64,000 nucleotides of DNA from CAIOYC01 sp965277345 (GTDB lineage: Bacteria > Pseudomonadota > Alphaproteobacteria > Caulobacterales > Caulobacteraceae), in contig CBDICI010000004.1 of the NCBI GenBank assembly GCA_965277345.1, forward strand, positions 434,001 through 498,000, written 5' to 3'. Below, piece by piece: positions 22,016 through 31,294 of this stretch. The number at the start of each line of letters is the position of its first letter. Positions within the stretch are counted from its first letter, which is position 1. The notes beneath the pieces are model-generated. The model ran no database searches and was not told the DNA's origin. It was given only the letters and a program-made list of their open reading frames with translations. A program made the position numbers and the translations under genes.

Positions 22016-23209
22016 TTGACCTTCCGCACTCTCGATCAGGCCGGTGATCTCGCCGGCAAGCGCGCCCTTGTTAGGGTGGATTTCAATGTGCCGATGGACG
22101 GGGCAAGCATCACCGACGACACGCGGCTGCGCGCCGCCCTCCCTACCCTCCACTACCTCTCCAAGCACGGGGCCAAGGTGGTGCTGCTCGCCCACTTCGA
22201 CCGGCCCAAGGGCAAGCGCGTGCCGGAGATGAGCCTGAAGCCCGTGGTGAAGCCCCTGTCGGACCTGCTCGAGCAGGAGGTGTTCTGGGCCGACGACTGC
22301 GTGGGCGAGGGCGCCGCCAAGGTGGTGGACGGGCTAGAGAACGGCGGCGTCGCCCTGCTGGAAAACCTCCGCTACCACGCGGGCGAGGAGAAGAACGATC
22401 CCGCCTTCGCCGATCAGCTGGCGGCGCTGGGCGACCTCTATGTGGACGACGCGTTCAGCGCCTCGCACCGCGCCCACGCCTCCAACGAAGCCATCGCCCA
22501 CCGCCTGCCGGCCTATGCGGGCCTGTCCATGCAGCGCGAGCTGGAGGCTCTCGAAGTAGCGCTCGGCCACCCGGAGCGTCCCGTCTTGGGCATCGTCGGC
22601 GGCTCCAAGGTCTCCACCAAACTCGACCTGTTGAAGAACCTGGTGACGAAGCTCGACAAGCTCGCCATCGGCGGCGGCATGGCCAATACCTTCCTCTACG
22701 CCCAGGGGTACGAGGTCGGCGCCTCCTATTGCGAGAAAGATATGGCGCAGACCGCGCGCGAGATCGTCCATCTGGCGGGCGAGCACGCCTGCAAGCTGTT
22801 CCTGCCGCTGGACATCGTGGTGGCGGAGAAGATGGGGCCGGGCGCCCCCGCCCGCACCCGCGGGCTCGGCGAGGTGGATGAGCATGAGCGCATCCTCGAC
22901 GCCGGTCCCGAGACCGTGGCGCGGCTCAGGCGGGCCATGGACAACTCCAGAACGCTGATCTGGAACGGGCCGCTCGGCGTGTTCGAGATGCCGCCCTTCG
23001 ACAAGGCGACGGTGGAGGCGGCCCGCCACGCGGCCGAACTCTGCCAGGCGGGCAAACTCATCGCCGTGGCCGGCGGCGGGGATACGGTGTCGGCCCTGCA
23101 CCACGCGGGGGTCGCCTCGGCGTTCACCTTCGTCTCTACCGCGGGCGGCGCTTTCTTGGAATGGATGGAAGGCAAGCCCCTGCCCGGCGTCGAGGCGTTG
23201 AAGGTTTAG
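22016..23209 (+). CDS. pgk: Phosphoglycerate kinase, TTG start
   Basis: A 397-residue enzyme that makes ATP from 1,3-bisphosphoglycerate. The N-terminal RVDFNVPMDGASITDDTRL and the Arg-His region LLAHFDRPKGKRVPEMSL bind 3-phosphoglycerate; GIVGGSKVSTKLDLLKNL and the late VAGGGDTVSALHHAGV belong to the nucleotide domain. The start is TTG at 22016 (LTFRTLDQAGDLAGKRALV), 8 bases after GGAG; earlier frames run into the ParE gene. The length is normal. It is separated from gap by the low-GC insert. Confidence 0.96.
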   Translation: MTFRTLDQAGDLAGKRALVRVDFNVPMDGASITDDTRLRAALPTLHYLSKHGAKVVLLAHFDRPKGKRVPEMSLKPVVKPLSDLLEQEVFWADDCVGEGAAKVVDGLENGGVALLENLRYHAGEEKNDPAFADQLAALGDLYVDDAFSASHRAHASNEAIAHRLPAYAGLSMQRELEALEVALGHPERPVLGIVGGSKVSTKLDLLKNLVTKLDKLAIGGGMANTFLYAQGYEVGASYCEKDMAQTAREIVHLAGEHACKLFLPLDIVVAEKMGPGAPARTRGLGEVDEHERILDAGPETVARLRRAMDNSRTLIWNGPLGVFEMPPFDKATVEAARHAAELCQAGKLIAVAGGGDTVSALHHAGVASAFTFVSTAGGAFLEWMEGKPLPGVEALKV

Positions 23210-23298
23210 ACGCCCTCACCGGCAGGGGCCGACCATACCCGCCCATTGCTCCTCGCTGGACTCTGTCGCGAAGCGACGAAGGCGAGGGCCAGCGCTTG

Positions 23299-24159
23299 TC
23301 AGGTCAGGAACACCTCCACCACCAGGGCCAGGGCGCCGGCGACGATGCAGTAGAAGGCGAAGGGGGTGAAGGCCTTGAACTCGTGGCGCTTGAACCATCG
23401 CATCAGCGCCCAGACCGAAGCGAAAGCGGCGACGCCGGAGACCACGCCGGCGATGAGCGCCAAGTTCATCATGCTGGGCTGTCCCGCCGCCTGCGCCGCG
23501 GCGTGATGCTTCAAGAGCTTGGGCGCCTCATAGACCGTGGCGGCCAGGATGATCGGCGTGGCGGTGAGGAACGAAAAGCGCGCCGCGTCCTCGTGGTTCA
23601 GGCCGACGCGATAGCCGCCGACCATGGTCGAGCCGGACCGCGAGATGCCGGGGATCAGCGCCAGGCACTGCATCCCGCCGATGATGAGGGCGTCGGTCCA
23701 GGTGAGCGCGTCGATCGACTTGGTCCCGGTCCGCTTCATTCGCTCGGCCACGAACAGCATGACGCCGTTGATCATCAGGAATATGCAGGCGATCTCCGGC
23801 GCACCGAATACGTGGCGAAGCAGCTTCTCCAGGGCCGCGCCAAGGATTACCGCGGGGATGGTGGCCACCACCACCCGCCAGAACAGCCGCCGTTCTTCCG
23901 CCGGGCGGGGGCCGCGGTTGAACAGCACGGCCATGGCGAAGTCGAACCAGTCGCGCCAGAAGAACAACAGCAGCGCGATGGCGGTGCCGAGGTGCATGAT
24001 CACCAGGAAGGGCAGCCAGGTGGCTTCGTCCTGCGAAATGGTCCAGCCGAGGAGGTCGGGCACGACCACGGCGTGGCCGAGGCTGGAGACCGGAAACAGC
24101 TCCGTGACCCCCTGGATCAACGCCAGGATCACCGCCTGCCACAGAAGTGAAAGCGCCAT
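23299..24159 (-). CDS. uppP: Undecaprenyl-diphosphatase
   Basis: A 286-residue membrane enzyme from ATG 24159, preceded by GGGAGGAAAA. Both family motifs are present: LIQGVTELFPVSSLGHAVVV near the start, with the catalytic Glu, and ALIPGISRSGSTMVGGYRVG with the phosphate-binding Arg-Ser. About eight membrane helices are visible. It regenerates undecaprenyl phosphate for peptidoglycan and other envelope polymers. The gene is convergent with pgk and divergent from tldD. Confidence 0.96.
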   Translation of the reverse strand: MALSLLWQAVILALIQGVTELFPVSSLGHAVVVPDLLGWTISQDEATWLPFLVIMHLGTAIALLLFFWRDWFDFAMAVLFNRGPRPAEERRLFWRVVVATIPAVILGAALEKLLRHVFGAPEIACIFLMINGVMLFVAERMKRTGTKSIDALTWTDALIIGGMQCLALIPGISRSGSTMVGGYRVGLNHEDAARFSFLTATPIILAATVYEAPKLLKHHAAAQAAGQPSMMNLALIAGVVSGVAAFASVWALMRWFKRHEFKAFTPFAFYCIVAGALALVVEVFLT

Positions 24160-24314
24160 TTTTCCTCCCAAAACCCGCCGGTTCGCTCTGTAGCGCGATT
24201 TTCGCCGGAGTTCGCTAGCCTATGCGTTGAAAAACGAACGCATCGAACGCGACCGTCGGTCGCTGCGGTACGGTCGCCCTTGCCGAGGCCGCCGGGCGTT
24301 GCGATCTAACGGAT

Positions 24315-25757
24315 ATGAACGCTCCGCTCTCCGTGACGTCCCCCGCCCCCTCCCTGCTCGACGCCGCCGACGTCTCAACCGAGGGCGCGCTCGCCACGCT
24401 CCGGCAGGCCATCGCCGGCGCCGATGACGGGGAGTTGTTCCTGGAGCGTTCGGAGAGCGAGTTCCTGATGTTCGACGATGGGCGGCTGAAACAGGCCTCC
24501 TACGACACCGGTGAGGGGTTCGGCCTGCGCGTGGTGGCGGGCGAAACCGCCGGCTATGCCCATGCCAGCGAAATCTCCGAGGCCGCCATCGGCCGGGCGG
24601 GGCAGGCGGCGGCGCTGGCCAGGCGCGGCTATGCGGGTGTGGCGGCCGAGAGCCCGCGCGGCACCAACCGCAAGCTCTATGGCGAGGACGATCCCCTCGC
24701 TGCGCCGGCCTTCGGCGACAAGGTGGCCTTGCTGCAGGAGATCGACGCCTTCGCCCGCGGCCGCGATCCGCGTGTGGTGCAGGTGTCGGCCACGCTGGCT
24801 GGAGAGCGGCGCATCGTGGAGGTGCTGCGCGCCGATGGCCGGTTGCTGCGCGACGTGCGGCCGCTGGTGCGGGTCAATGTCTCGGTCACGGTGGAGAAGG
24901 ATGGGCGGCGCGAGGGCGGCTATGCCGGCGCGGGCGGGCGCGCCGCATTCGACGCCTGGATACGGCCCGAGGCGTGGCAGGCGCAGGTGGACGAGGCGCT
25001 GCGTCAGGCCTTGGTCAATCTCGACGCCGTCGCCTGCCCGGCGGGCGAGATGGACGTGGTGCTGGGCGCCGGCTGGAACGGGGTGCTGCTGCACGAAGCG
25101 GTGGGCCACGGGCTGGAGGGTGACTTCAACCGCAAGGGCTCGTCAGCCTTCTCGGGCCGGATCGGCGACCGGGTGGCGGCGCCGGGCGTGACCGTGATCG
25201 ACGACGGGTCCATGCCCGGCCGGCGCGGTTCGCTGACCATCGACGATGAGGGCACGCCGACCAGCCGCACCGTGCTGATCGAGGACGGCATCCTGAAGGG
25301 CTATATCCATGACCGTCAGTCGGCTCGGCTGATGGGCATGGAGGCGACCGGTAACGCGCGGCGCCAGTCCTACGCCCACATGCCCATGCCGCGGATGACC
25401 AACACGGCCATGCTGGGCGGCGCCCATGGGTTCGAGGAGATGATCGCCTCCACAAAACGGGGACTCTACTGCGCCCATCTCGGCGGCGGCCAGGTGGATA
25501 TCACCAACGGGAAGTTCGTGTTCCAGTGCACCGAGGCCTATCTGATCGAGGACGGCAGGATCACCGCCCCGGTGAAGGGCGCCAGCCTGATCGGCGATGG
25601 CCCGACCGCGCTGACCAGGGTGAGCATGATTGGCGACGACATGGCCTTCGACCCCGGCGTCGGCGTTTGCGGCAAGGCGGGTCAGAGCGTGCCCGTCGGC
25701 GTCGGTCAGCCCTCGCTGAAGCTGGGCGGGCTGACCGTGGGCGGCACCGCGCTTTAG
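24315..25757 (+). CDS. tldD: Metalloprotease TldD
   Basis: A 480-residue subunit of the TldD-TldE protease. The active-site helix is at residues 260-265 (LLHEAVGHGLEGDFNR), with the downstream metal-ligand region GGGQVDITNGKFVFQCTEAYL. The N-terminal part contains EFLMFDDGRLKQASYDTGEGFGLRVV, typical of the family. TldD/E degrades unfolded peptides and processes microcin precursors in enterobacteria. The tldE partner is not in this window. Confidence 0.96.
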   Translation: MNAPLSVTSPAPSLLDAADVSTEGALATLRQAIAGADDGELFLERSESEFLMFDDGRLKQASYDTGEGFGLRVVAGETAGYAHASEISEAAIGRAGQAAALARRGYAGVAAESPRGTNRKLYGEDDPLAAPAFGDKVALLQEIDAFARGRDPRVVQVSATLAGERRIVEVLRADGRLLRDVRPLVRVNVSVTVEKDGRREGGYAGAGGRAAFDAWIRPEAWQAQVDEALRQALVNLDAVACPAGEMDVVLGAGWNGVLLHEAVGHGLEGDFNRKGSSAFSGRIGDRVAAPGVTVIDDGSMPGRRGSLTIDDEGTPTSRTVLIEDGILKGYIHDRQSARLMGMEATGNARRQSYAHMPMPRMTNTAMLGGAHGFEEMIASTKRGLYCAHLGGGQVDITNGKFVFQCTEAYLIEDGRITAPVKGASLIGDGPTALTRVSMIGDDMAFDPGVGVCGKAGQSVPVGVGQPSLKLGGLTVGGTAL

Positions 25758-25771
25758 TTTCGCCACAAGTA

Positions 25772-25785
25772 TTAAGGGGATTTAA
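25772..25785. promoter_or_regulatory. Paired TTAA half-sites resembling a CtrA box (imperfect)
   Basis: TTAAGGGGATTTAA has two TTAA half-sites separated by 6 bases; the Caulobacter CtrA consensus has 7. It lies 115 bases upstream of the TonB-dependent receptor in an AT-rich promoter region. The spacing mismatch makes this a weak call. Confidence 0.2.
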
Positions 25786-25899
25786 TAGATAAACTTCTGT
25801 TCGAGGCGAGGTGTCCGCAATTTAATCTACATGTCCGTATTGTAACTGGCCCGCAACGGGGCGGCGCGGGCAGGTTCCCCCGAGCTTCTGGGGACCGTT

Positions 25900-28062
25900 A
25901 TGTCGCTTCTGCTTCTGCTTCTCGCCACCGCCGCCGCGCAACCGGTCCAGGCGGCGCCCGCGCCGTCTTCGTCACAACCGGAGGCCGCCCAGCCGGCCTC
26001 CAAGGCCCCCGCGCCGTCCACCGACATCCCCGTCGCCGACACCCCGGCCGCCACGCCGAAGTCGCCCGTCAGCGAAGCCGCGGCAGCGCCGCTGAAGCCC
26101 GCGGCGAGCGGCGATCGGGACGGGGTGACCAACTATCCGCCGGCCTTCTTCGCCGCGTCCCAGCCCAACACCGCCTACGACATGATCGGCCGCCTGCCGG
26201 GCTTCGTGTTCGATCCCGGCGACACGGCGCGGGGCTTTGCCGGGACGGCGTCCAACGTGCTGATCGACGGCCAGCGGCCGGCCTCCAAGAGCGACACCAC
26301 CGACTCGATCCTGAGCCGAATTCCCGCCTCGGACGTGGACCATATCGAGTTGATCCGAGGCGGCGCGCCGGGCATCGACATGCACGGCCGCACGGTGATG
26401 GCCAACGTGGTGCGCAAGAAATCGGATGAGACGCAGATCACGCTGAGCGCAGGCGACAACCTGTTCCTGGGCGACGGCCACACCATTCCCGGCGGCTCGA
26501 TCACCTTCTCCAAGCGCATCGGTGCACGCAGCTTCGACGCTCAGTTGTCGCGCTATTCGTCGTTCGACGACTCGGTGGGCGACGGGCGGATCACCACTAT
26601 CCCCGGCCCGGGTATCGGGGGCGGTCCGCAGACCAGCGAGAACGCCCGCACGGCCGGCCACGGCGGCGGGGTCGGCTTTACCGGCAGCTACAAGGGCCCC
26701 GAACTCGGCGGCACGCTGACGGCGAACATGAAGGCCGAGGAGACCTACTTCAAACAGGGCCTGAGCTATGGCCTGCCGCCCGACACCGTAGTCAACGACC
26801 GTAACCGGGGCCGGGACGGCGAGGTCGGCCTGAACTACGACCGCAAGTTCGGCCCTTACGAGTGGGAACTCATCGGCCTGCAGCATCTGGAGCGCGATGA
26901 CGCTAACGAGCGCGCCACCTCGCCGGGCGATGTAGCCTTCGACAGCCAGACCCAGCATTCGGGCGAGAGCATCCTGCGCACCGTCTTGCACTATACCGTC
27001 AACCCGACGCTCACCGTCGAGGGCGGCGGAGAGGCGGTCTACAACTATCTCGACGGGCGCGAGACCTATATCGACAACGGGGTCAACGTCCCGCTGCCCT
27101 CCAACAATGTGCACGTGGAGGAAAAGCGCGGCGAGGTGTTCTTCGACGGCACCTGGAAGATCATTCCGAAGCTGACCCTCGAGGCCGGGGCGCGCTTCGA
27201 ATATTCCGAGATCACCGAGAGCGGCGACCAGAGCAAGGCGCGCTCGTTCTTCTATCCCAAGCCGCGCGCGCTGTTGACCTGGGACCCCTACAAGAACACC
27301 GAACTGCGCTTACGGGTGGAGCGCAAGCTCGGCCAGCTGAACTTCACCAACTTCGTTTCGGCGGTGGACCTGAAGACGGGCGGCCAAGTGAACGGCGGCA
27401 ACCCCGACCTGCGCCCCGACGACCACTGGCAGGTTGAGGCCGCCTTCGAGCAGCGGTTCTGGGGCAAGGGTTCGGTGGTGGTCACCGCCTTGCATGAGGA
27501 GATCGCCGACGTGTTCGACTATGTGCCGATCCTTGGCTCTACCCCTCCCATCGACGGGCCGGGCAACATCGGCAACGGAACCTCGGACCAGATCGACGTC
27601 GAGGGCAATGTCCCGCTGGACAAGCTGGGCATGACCGGCGGCCTGTTCAAATCGACCACCATCTGGCGGACGTCGTCGGTCAACGATCCGGTAACCCACC
27701 AGGACCGCCGCATCTCGGGCCAGCGACCCGACGTGATCCAGTTCGAACTCGACCAGGACTTGCCCCGGTGGAAGTCGAACTGGTCGCTCGCCTATTTCAA
27801 AGGCTGGCGCGAAACCTATTACCGGCTGGGCGAGATCGACCGCTACCATATCGGCAACCAGTTCCTGCAGGCGGAATGGGACTACAAGCCGACGAGGGAC
27901 CTGACCTTCGTCGTCCAGCTCGCCGACCTGATGCCGTTCAAGTTCTATCGCCACCGGACGGTCTGGGACAGTGTGCGCGGCGCCTCGCCAGTGGATTTCG
28001 AGGAATACCGCGCCATCCAGTCGCAACCACGGCTCTACTTCAAGATCAGAAAAACGCTGTAG
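25900..28062 (+). CDS. TonB-dependent outer-membrane receptor
   Basis: A 720-residue protein with a short signal-like start (MSLLLLLLATAAAQPVQAAP) and an Ala/Pro-rich linker to about residue 70. The plug domain follows (NTAYDMIGRLPGFVFDPGDT, SNVLIDGQRPASKSDTTDSI, VDHIELIRGGAPGIDMHGRT). The remainder is a beta-barrel with alternating aromatic strands, including NPDLRPDDHWQVEAAFEQRF, the usual receptor hallmark. The ligand is unknown. No iron-regulatory or riboswitch element is recognised upstream. The C-terminus (YFKIRKTL) lacks the usual final aromatic residue. Confidence 0.92.
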   Translation: MSLLLLLLATAAAQPVQAAPAPSSSQPEAAQPASKAPAPSTDIPVADTPAATPKSPVSEAAAAPLKPAASGDRDGVTNYPPAFFAASQPNTAYDMIGRLPGFVFDPGDTARGFAGTASNVLIDGQRPASKSDTTDSILSRIPASDVDHIELIRGGAPGIDMHGRTVMANVVRKKSDETQITLSAGDNLFLGDGHTIPGGSITFSKRIGARSFDAQLSRYSSFDDSVGDGRITTIPGPGIGGGPQTSENARTAGHGGGVGFTGSYKGPELGGTLTANMKAEETYFKQGLSYGLPPDTVVNDRNRGRDGEVGLNYDRKFGPYEWELIGLQHLERDDANERATSPGDVAFDSQTQHSGESILRTVLHYTVNPTLTVEGGGEAVYNYLDGRETYIDNGVNVPLPSNNVHVEEKRGEVFFDGTWKIIPKLTLEAGARFEYSEITESGDQSKARSFFYPKPRALLTWDPYKNTELRLRVERKLGQLNFTNFVSAVDLKTGGQVNGGNPDLRPDDHWQVEAAFEQRFWGKGSVVVTALHEEIADVFDYVPILGSTPPIDGPGNIGNGTSDQIDVEGNVPLDKLGMTGGLFKSTTIWRTSSVNDPVTHQDRRISGQRPDVIQFELDQDLPRWKSNWSLAYFKGWRETYYRLGEIDRYHIGNQFLQAEWDYKPTRDLTFVVQLADLMPFKFYRHRTVWDSVRGASPVDFEEYRAIQSQPRLYFKIRKTL

Positions 28063-28083
28063 GCGCGGCGGGGGGCAGCGCCC

Positions 28084-29883
28084 TCACGGCTCCCCGTGAT
28101 CGGTGGCCAAGGCCGGATGGTTGGCGGCCTCGTTGACGCCGTTGGACCACCTTTTGAGGAACGGGCCGAGGATCAGATAGACCACGCCGACGCCGATCGC
28201 GACCCAGCCGATCACGGTGAACCAGTAGTTGGCGGTGATCAGCGAGGCGTGACGATCCAGCACCTGGCCACCCACCGTCTCGGCGCCGGTCAGCTTGGCG
28301 ATGTCCGCGCCGACCAGATTGGCGATGGAGATGGCCAGGAACCACACCGCCATCATGGTGGACAGCAATACCGGCGGCGCCAGCTTGGTCACCTCCGACA
28401 GGCCCACCGGCGACAGGCAGAGCTCGCCGGTCGTATGCAGCAGATAGGCGAACACCAGGAACAGCAGCGGCACGCGGAACTGGGCGTCCATGAAGTGCGA
28501 GCCGTAGACCAGCACCAGAAAGCCCGCCCCCACCTGGATCATCGCCAGGCCGAACTTCCACACCGGATTGGGATCGAGCCTGCGCTTGCCGAGCCAGGTC
28601 CACACCCCGGCGAACACCGGGGCGAAAATCAGGATGAAGCCCGGATTGATCGCCTGGGTCTGAGCGGTGGTCATGGTAAAGCCACCGAGGCTGAGGTTCA
28701 CATTGGCGTCGGCGAACAGGTTGAGAGACGAGCCCGCCTGCTCGAACAGGGTCCAGAACACCATGGAGCCTAGGATCAGCACGAGGGCGAGTCCCAGCCG
28801 CTGACGCGCCACCCGGTCGCACCGCGCGATCATGAACCAGACCAGATAGGCCAGGATCGCCGCTGAGCTGGCGAACAGGATGACACTGACCAGGAGGTTG
28901 TTGCCCACCAGCAGATAGGCCACGCCGACACCGACGAGCCCCGCCAGATAGATCGTCCATTCCAGATTGACGGGGCCGAGCGTGGGCAGTTTCAGCCGTT
29001 CGGGCGCCGGCGGCTCGCCCTTGCCCTGCAGCAGCGGCTTGCCGAGCACGAACACTACCAGCCCCGCAGCCATGCCGAGGCCGCCGAGGCCGAACCCCGC
29101 CCACCAGCCCACCGTCGCCCCGATCAGCCCCGGCAGGATGCCCGCCCAGAACGAGCCGAGATTGATACCGTAGTAATACAGGGTGAAACCGGGGTCGCGG
29201 CGCGGATCGCCCTGGGGATAGAGTTGGCCGACGATGGACGAGATGTTGGCCTTCAGAAAGCCCACGCCCATGATGTTGATGGCCAGGGCGAGATAGAAGA
29301 TGCGCAGGAACAGGTCATTGCGATCCTTCACCGCCAGACTGTACGCGCCCTTAGGCAGGATCGACGGCAGTGAAGCGGCGGCGGGCAGGCCCTCGATCTT
29401 CAAGCCGCCGTCCGCCGCGGGGCCGAAGCTGTAGCCCTTGCCGTCCACCATGAGCCGGCTCGTGCGCTCGGCCATGCGCCCGCTGGTCGCCACGGAATAA
29501 TCGCGACCCTGCCAGGTCACCACCTGCCGCGCGCCCGGCCCCTCGATGGCGAGGCCGAGCTGGCCGATCACCAGCAACAGCGCCCCGAATACGATCGCCT
29601 TGCGGGTGCCGAGCCACCGGTCGGCGACGATGCCGCCGATCAACGGCGTGAGGTACATCAGCGCCACATAGGCCCCGTAATGGTCGGCCGCGTCGGATTG
29701 ATCGAACAGGAACTTCTGGGTCAGATACAGGATCAGTAGGCCGCGCATCCCGTAATAGGAGAAGCGCTCCCACATCTCGGCGAAGAACAGGATGATCAGG
29801 CCCCGGGGCTGGCGGCGCATCTGCAGGGCGACCGGGATCAAGGTCAGCAGCGTGACGATGAGGCCGGCGATGATGACGAGCAT
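28084..29883 (-). CDS. POT-family proton-dependent peptide transporter
   Basis: A polytopic protein of about 600 residues. The family signature is FFAEMWERFSYYGMRGLLIL near residue 40, with LTPLIGGIVADRWLGTRKAI next, and the second signature is INIMGVGFLKANISSIVGQLY with FTLYYYGINLGSFWAG. Fourteen or so helices are visible, with a soluble insert around residues 130-200. It imports di- and tripeptides with protons. The start is ATG 29883; a GTG at 29910 would add nine residues, and neither has a strong ribosome-binding site. Confidence 0.93.
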   Translation of the reverse strand: MLVIIAGLIVTLLTLIPVALQMRRQPRGLIILFFAEMWERFSYYGMRGLLILYLTQKFLFDQSDAADHYGAYVALMYLTPLIGGIVADRWLGTRKAIVFGALLLVIGQLGLAIEGPGARQVVTWQGRDYSVATSGRMAERTSRLMVDGKGYSFGPAADGGLKIEGLPAAASLPSILPKGAYSLAVKDRNDLFLRIFYLALAINIMGVGFLKANISSIVGQLYPQGDPRRDPGFTLYYYGINLGSFWAGILPGLIGATVGWWAGFGLGGLGMAAGLVVFVLGKPLLQGKGEPPAPERLKLPTLGPVNLEWTIYLAGLVGVGVAYLLVGNNLLVSVILFASSAAILAYLVWFMIARCDRVARQRLGLALVLILGSMVFWTLFEQAGSSLNLFADANVNLSLGGFTMTTAQTQAINPGFILIFAPVFAGVWTWLGKRRLDPNPVWKFGLAMIQVGAGFLVLVYGSHFMDAQFRVPLLFLVFAYLLHTTGELCLSPVGLSEVTKLAPPVLLSTMMAVWFLAISIANLVGADIAKLTGAETVGGQVLDRHASLITANYWFTVIGWVAIGVGVVYLILGPFLKRWSNGVNEAANHPALATDHGEP

Positions 29884-30034
29884 GAAAAGCGATATCCCCC
29901 ACAGGCGCACGGCCTTGGCGGCGGGCGCGATTTTGCCGGGATAGGATCACGGCGCCTCACGTTTCACAAGGAACGGGGCGTTTCACAAGCGCATGGTCGT
30001 CCCCACCTGAGCCCCACGCGCAAGGAGACTCCAG

Positions 30035-30403
30035 ATGAAGCTGCCCGGCCCGGACCACCCGATCACCGTCACCCCGAACCCCCGCCGCGTGCGGGTGGAG
30101 GCGGACGGCCATATCGTCGCCGATAGCGCCATGGCGCTGACCCTGCAGGAGGCCCGCTATCCGGCGGTGCAATACATTCCGCGCGGCGATATCGAGATGG
30201 GCTATTTCGGCAAGACCGACCGCCACACCACGTGCCCCTACAAGGGCGAGGCGAGCTATTACACCCTCACCATCGAGGGCGAGGTGATGGAGAACGTCGC
30301 CTGGAGCTACGAGGCGCCCTATCCCGCCATGGAACAGATCGACGGCCACCTGGCCTTTTACCCCGACCGGGTGCGGGTCTATGAGGTCGATCCTGGCGTA
30401 TGA
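30035..30403 (+). CDS. DUF427 family protein
   Basis: A 122-residue single-domain protein: HPITVTPNPRRVRVEADGHI, then VQYIPRGDIEMGYFGKTDRH, TTCPYKGEASYYTLTIEG and PAMEQIDGHLAFYPDRVRV. The T-x-C-P-Y-K-G-E and the terminal F-Y-x-D-R-V are the family marks. Function is not established. It is a compact beta-rich protein, probably an enzyme. The ribosome-binding site AAGGAGA is clear. It is convergent with the DUF72 gene, with one base between the stops. Confidence 0.88.
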   Translation: MKLPGPDHPITVTPNPRRVRVEADGHIVADSAMALTLQEARYPAVQYIPRGDIEMGYFGKTDRHTTCPYKGEASYYTLTIEGEVMENVAWSYEAPYPAMEQIDGHLAFYPDRVRVYEVDPGV

Positions 30404-30404
30404 C

Positions 30405-31214
30405 TTATTCCGCTCGCCCGACCCGTGCGATCAGCTCCATCGCGGCGGCGGGCGCGCGCTCCTTGGCGCCGTTGATCATGAAGACGAAGACGTCGCGGGG
30501 CTGTCCCGGCGTATGGGCGGCGCGGTCGGCATAGGGCAGGCCGTCCGGCTGATGACCTTGGGCCCAGCTCTCCGCCACCTTTGCCCAGCGGTCCAGTTCC
30601 TCGGCGGTGTAGCCCGTCGCCACCTCCGCCTTGGCGTCCTCCAGCCGGGCGTAGATGAAGTCCGCTGTCACATCGGCCAGAGCCGGGTACTTGCCGCTGT
30701 CGGCGAAGACGATGGCGGCGTTGGCGTCGCGGCACATCTTCACGAAGTCGGGATGGAAGAAGCTGTCGTGGCGCACCTCGATGGCGTGGCGGAGTCTCAC
30801 CCCGTCCACCTCGGCGGGTAGCAGCTTGAGGAAGGCCGCCATATCGGGCGCGTCGAACTTTTTGGTGGCCATGAACTGCCACAGGACCGCGCCGAGCTTC
30901 CCGCCCAGTTCGCTGATGCCCTGGTTGCAGAACCTATCGATGCTTTCCCCCGCCTCGGCCAGCACCTTCCTGTTGGTGCAGAAGCGCGAAGCCTTCAGCG
31001 TGAAGACGAATCCTTCCGGCGTCTCGTCGCGCCACTTGCGGAAGGTCGGCGGCTTGAAGCCGGAATAATAGGTGCCGTTGACCTCGATGGCGGTCATCTG
31101 CCGCGAGGTGTAGTGCAGCTCCTTCGACTGCGTGAGGTCTTCCGGAAAGAACACCCCGCCCCGCCAGGGCTCGTAGGTCCACCCGCCGATACCGACGCGG
31201 ATTTTGCCTGACAT
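30405..31214 (-). CDS. DUF72 family TIM-barrel protein
   Basis: A 269-residue protein: IRVGIGGWTYEPWRGGVFFPE, TAIEVNGTYYSGFKPPTFRK, GFVFTLKASRFCTNRK, GAVLWQFMATKKFDAPDMAAFL and AIEVRHDSFFHPDF show the DUF72 barrel pattern. The final VFVFMINGAKERAPAAAMEL is also typical. The biochemical role is unknown. A palindromic repeat lies between it and gshA. Confidence 0.88.
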   Translation of the reverse strand: MSGKIRVGIGGWTYEPWRGGVFFPEDLTQSKELHYTSRQMTAIEVNGTYYSGFKPPTFRKWRDETPEGFVFTLKASRFCTNRKVLAEAGESIDRFCNQGISELGGKLGAVLWQFMATKKFDAPDMAAFLKLLPAEVDGVRLRHAIEVRHDSFFHPDFVKMCRDANAAIVFADSGKYPALADVTADFIYARLEDAKAEVATGYTAEELDRWAKVAESWAQGHQPDGLPYADRAAHTPGQPRDVFVFMINGAKERAPAAAMELIARVGRAE

Positions 31215-31257
31215 CGTCCGTCTCCGCCGCGGCCTCGCGCGCCGCCCTTCCCTATCG

Positions 31258-31286
31258 CCTCATCCTGATCTTGTCGAAGGGCGGGG
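31258..31286. repeat. Dispersed 29-base palindromic element, copy 1
   Basis: It starts CCTCATCCTGA and continues CTTGTCGAAGGGCGGGG, matching the copies at 43716 and 43776. The outer bases form an imperfect hairpin. It lies in the 80-base gap between the DUF72 gene and gshA. Confidence 0.8.
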
Positions 31287-31294
31287 TGGGGCGT

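Noticed and set aside
14884..23209. A complete Calvin-cycle operon
   Set aside because: Only tkt, gap and pgk are present. RuBisCO, phosphoribulokinase and aldolase are absent, so ordinary glycolysis and pentose-phosphate roles suffice.
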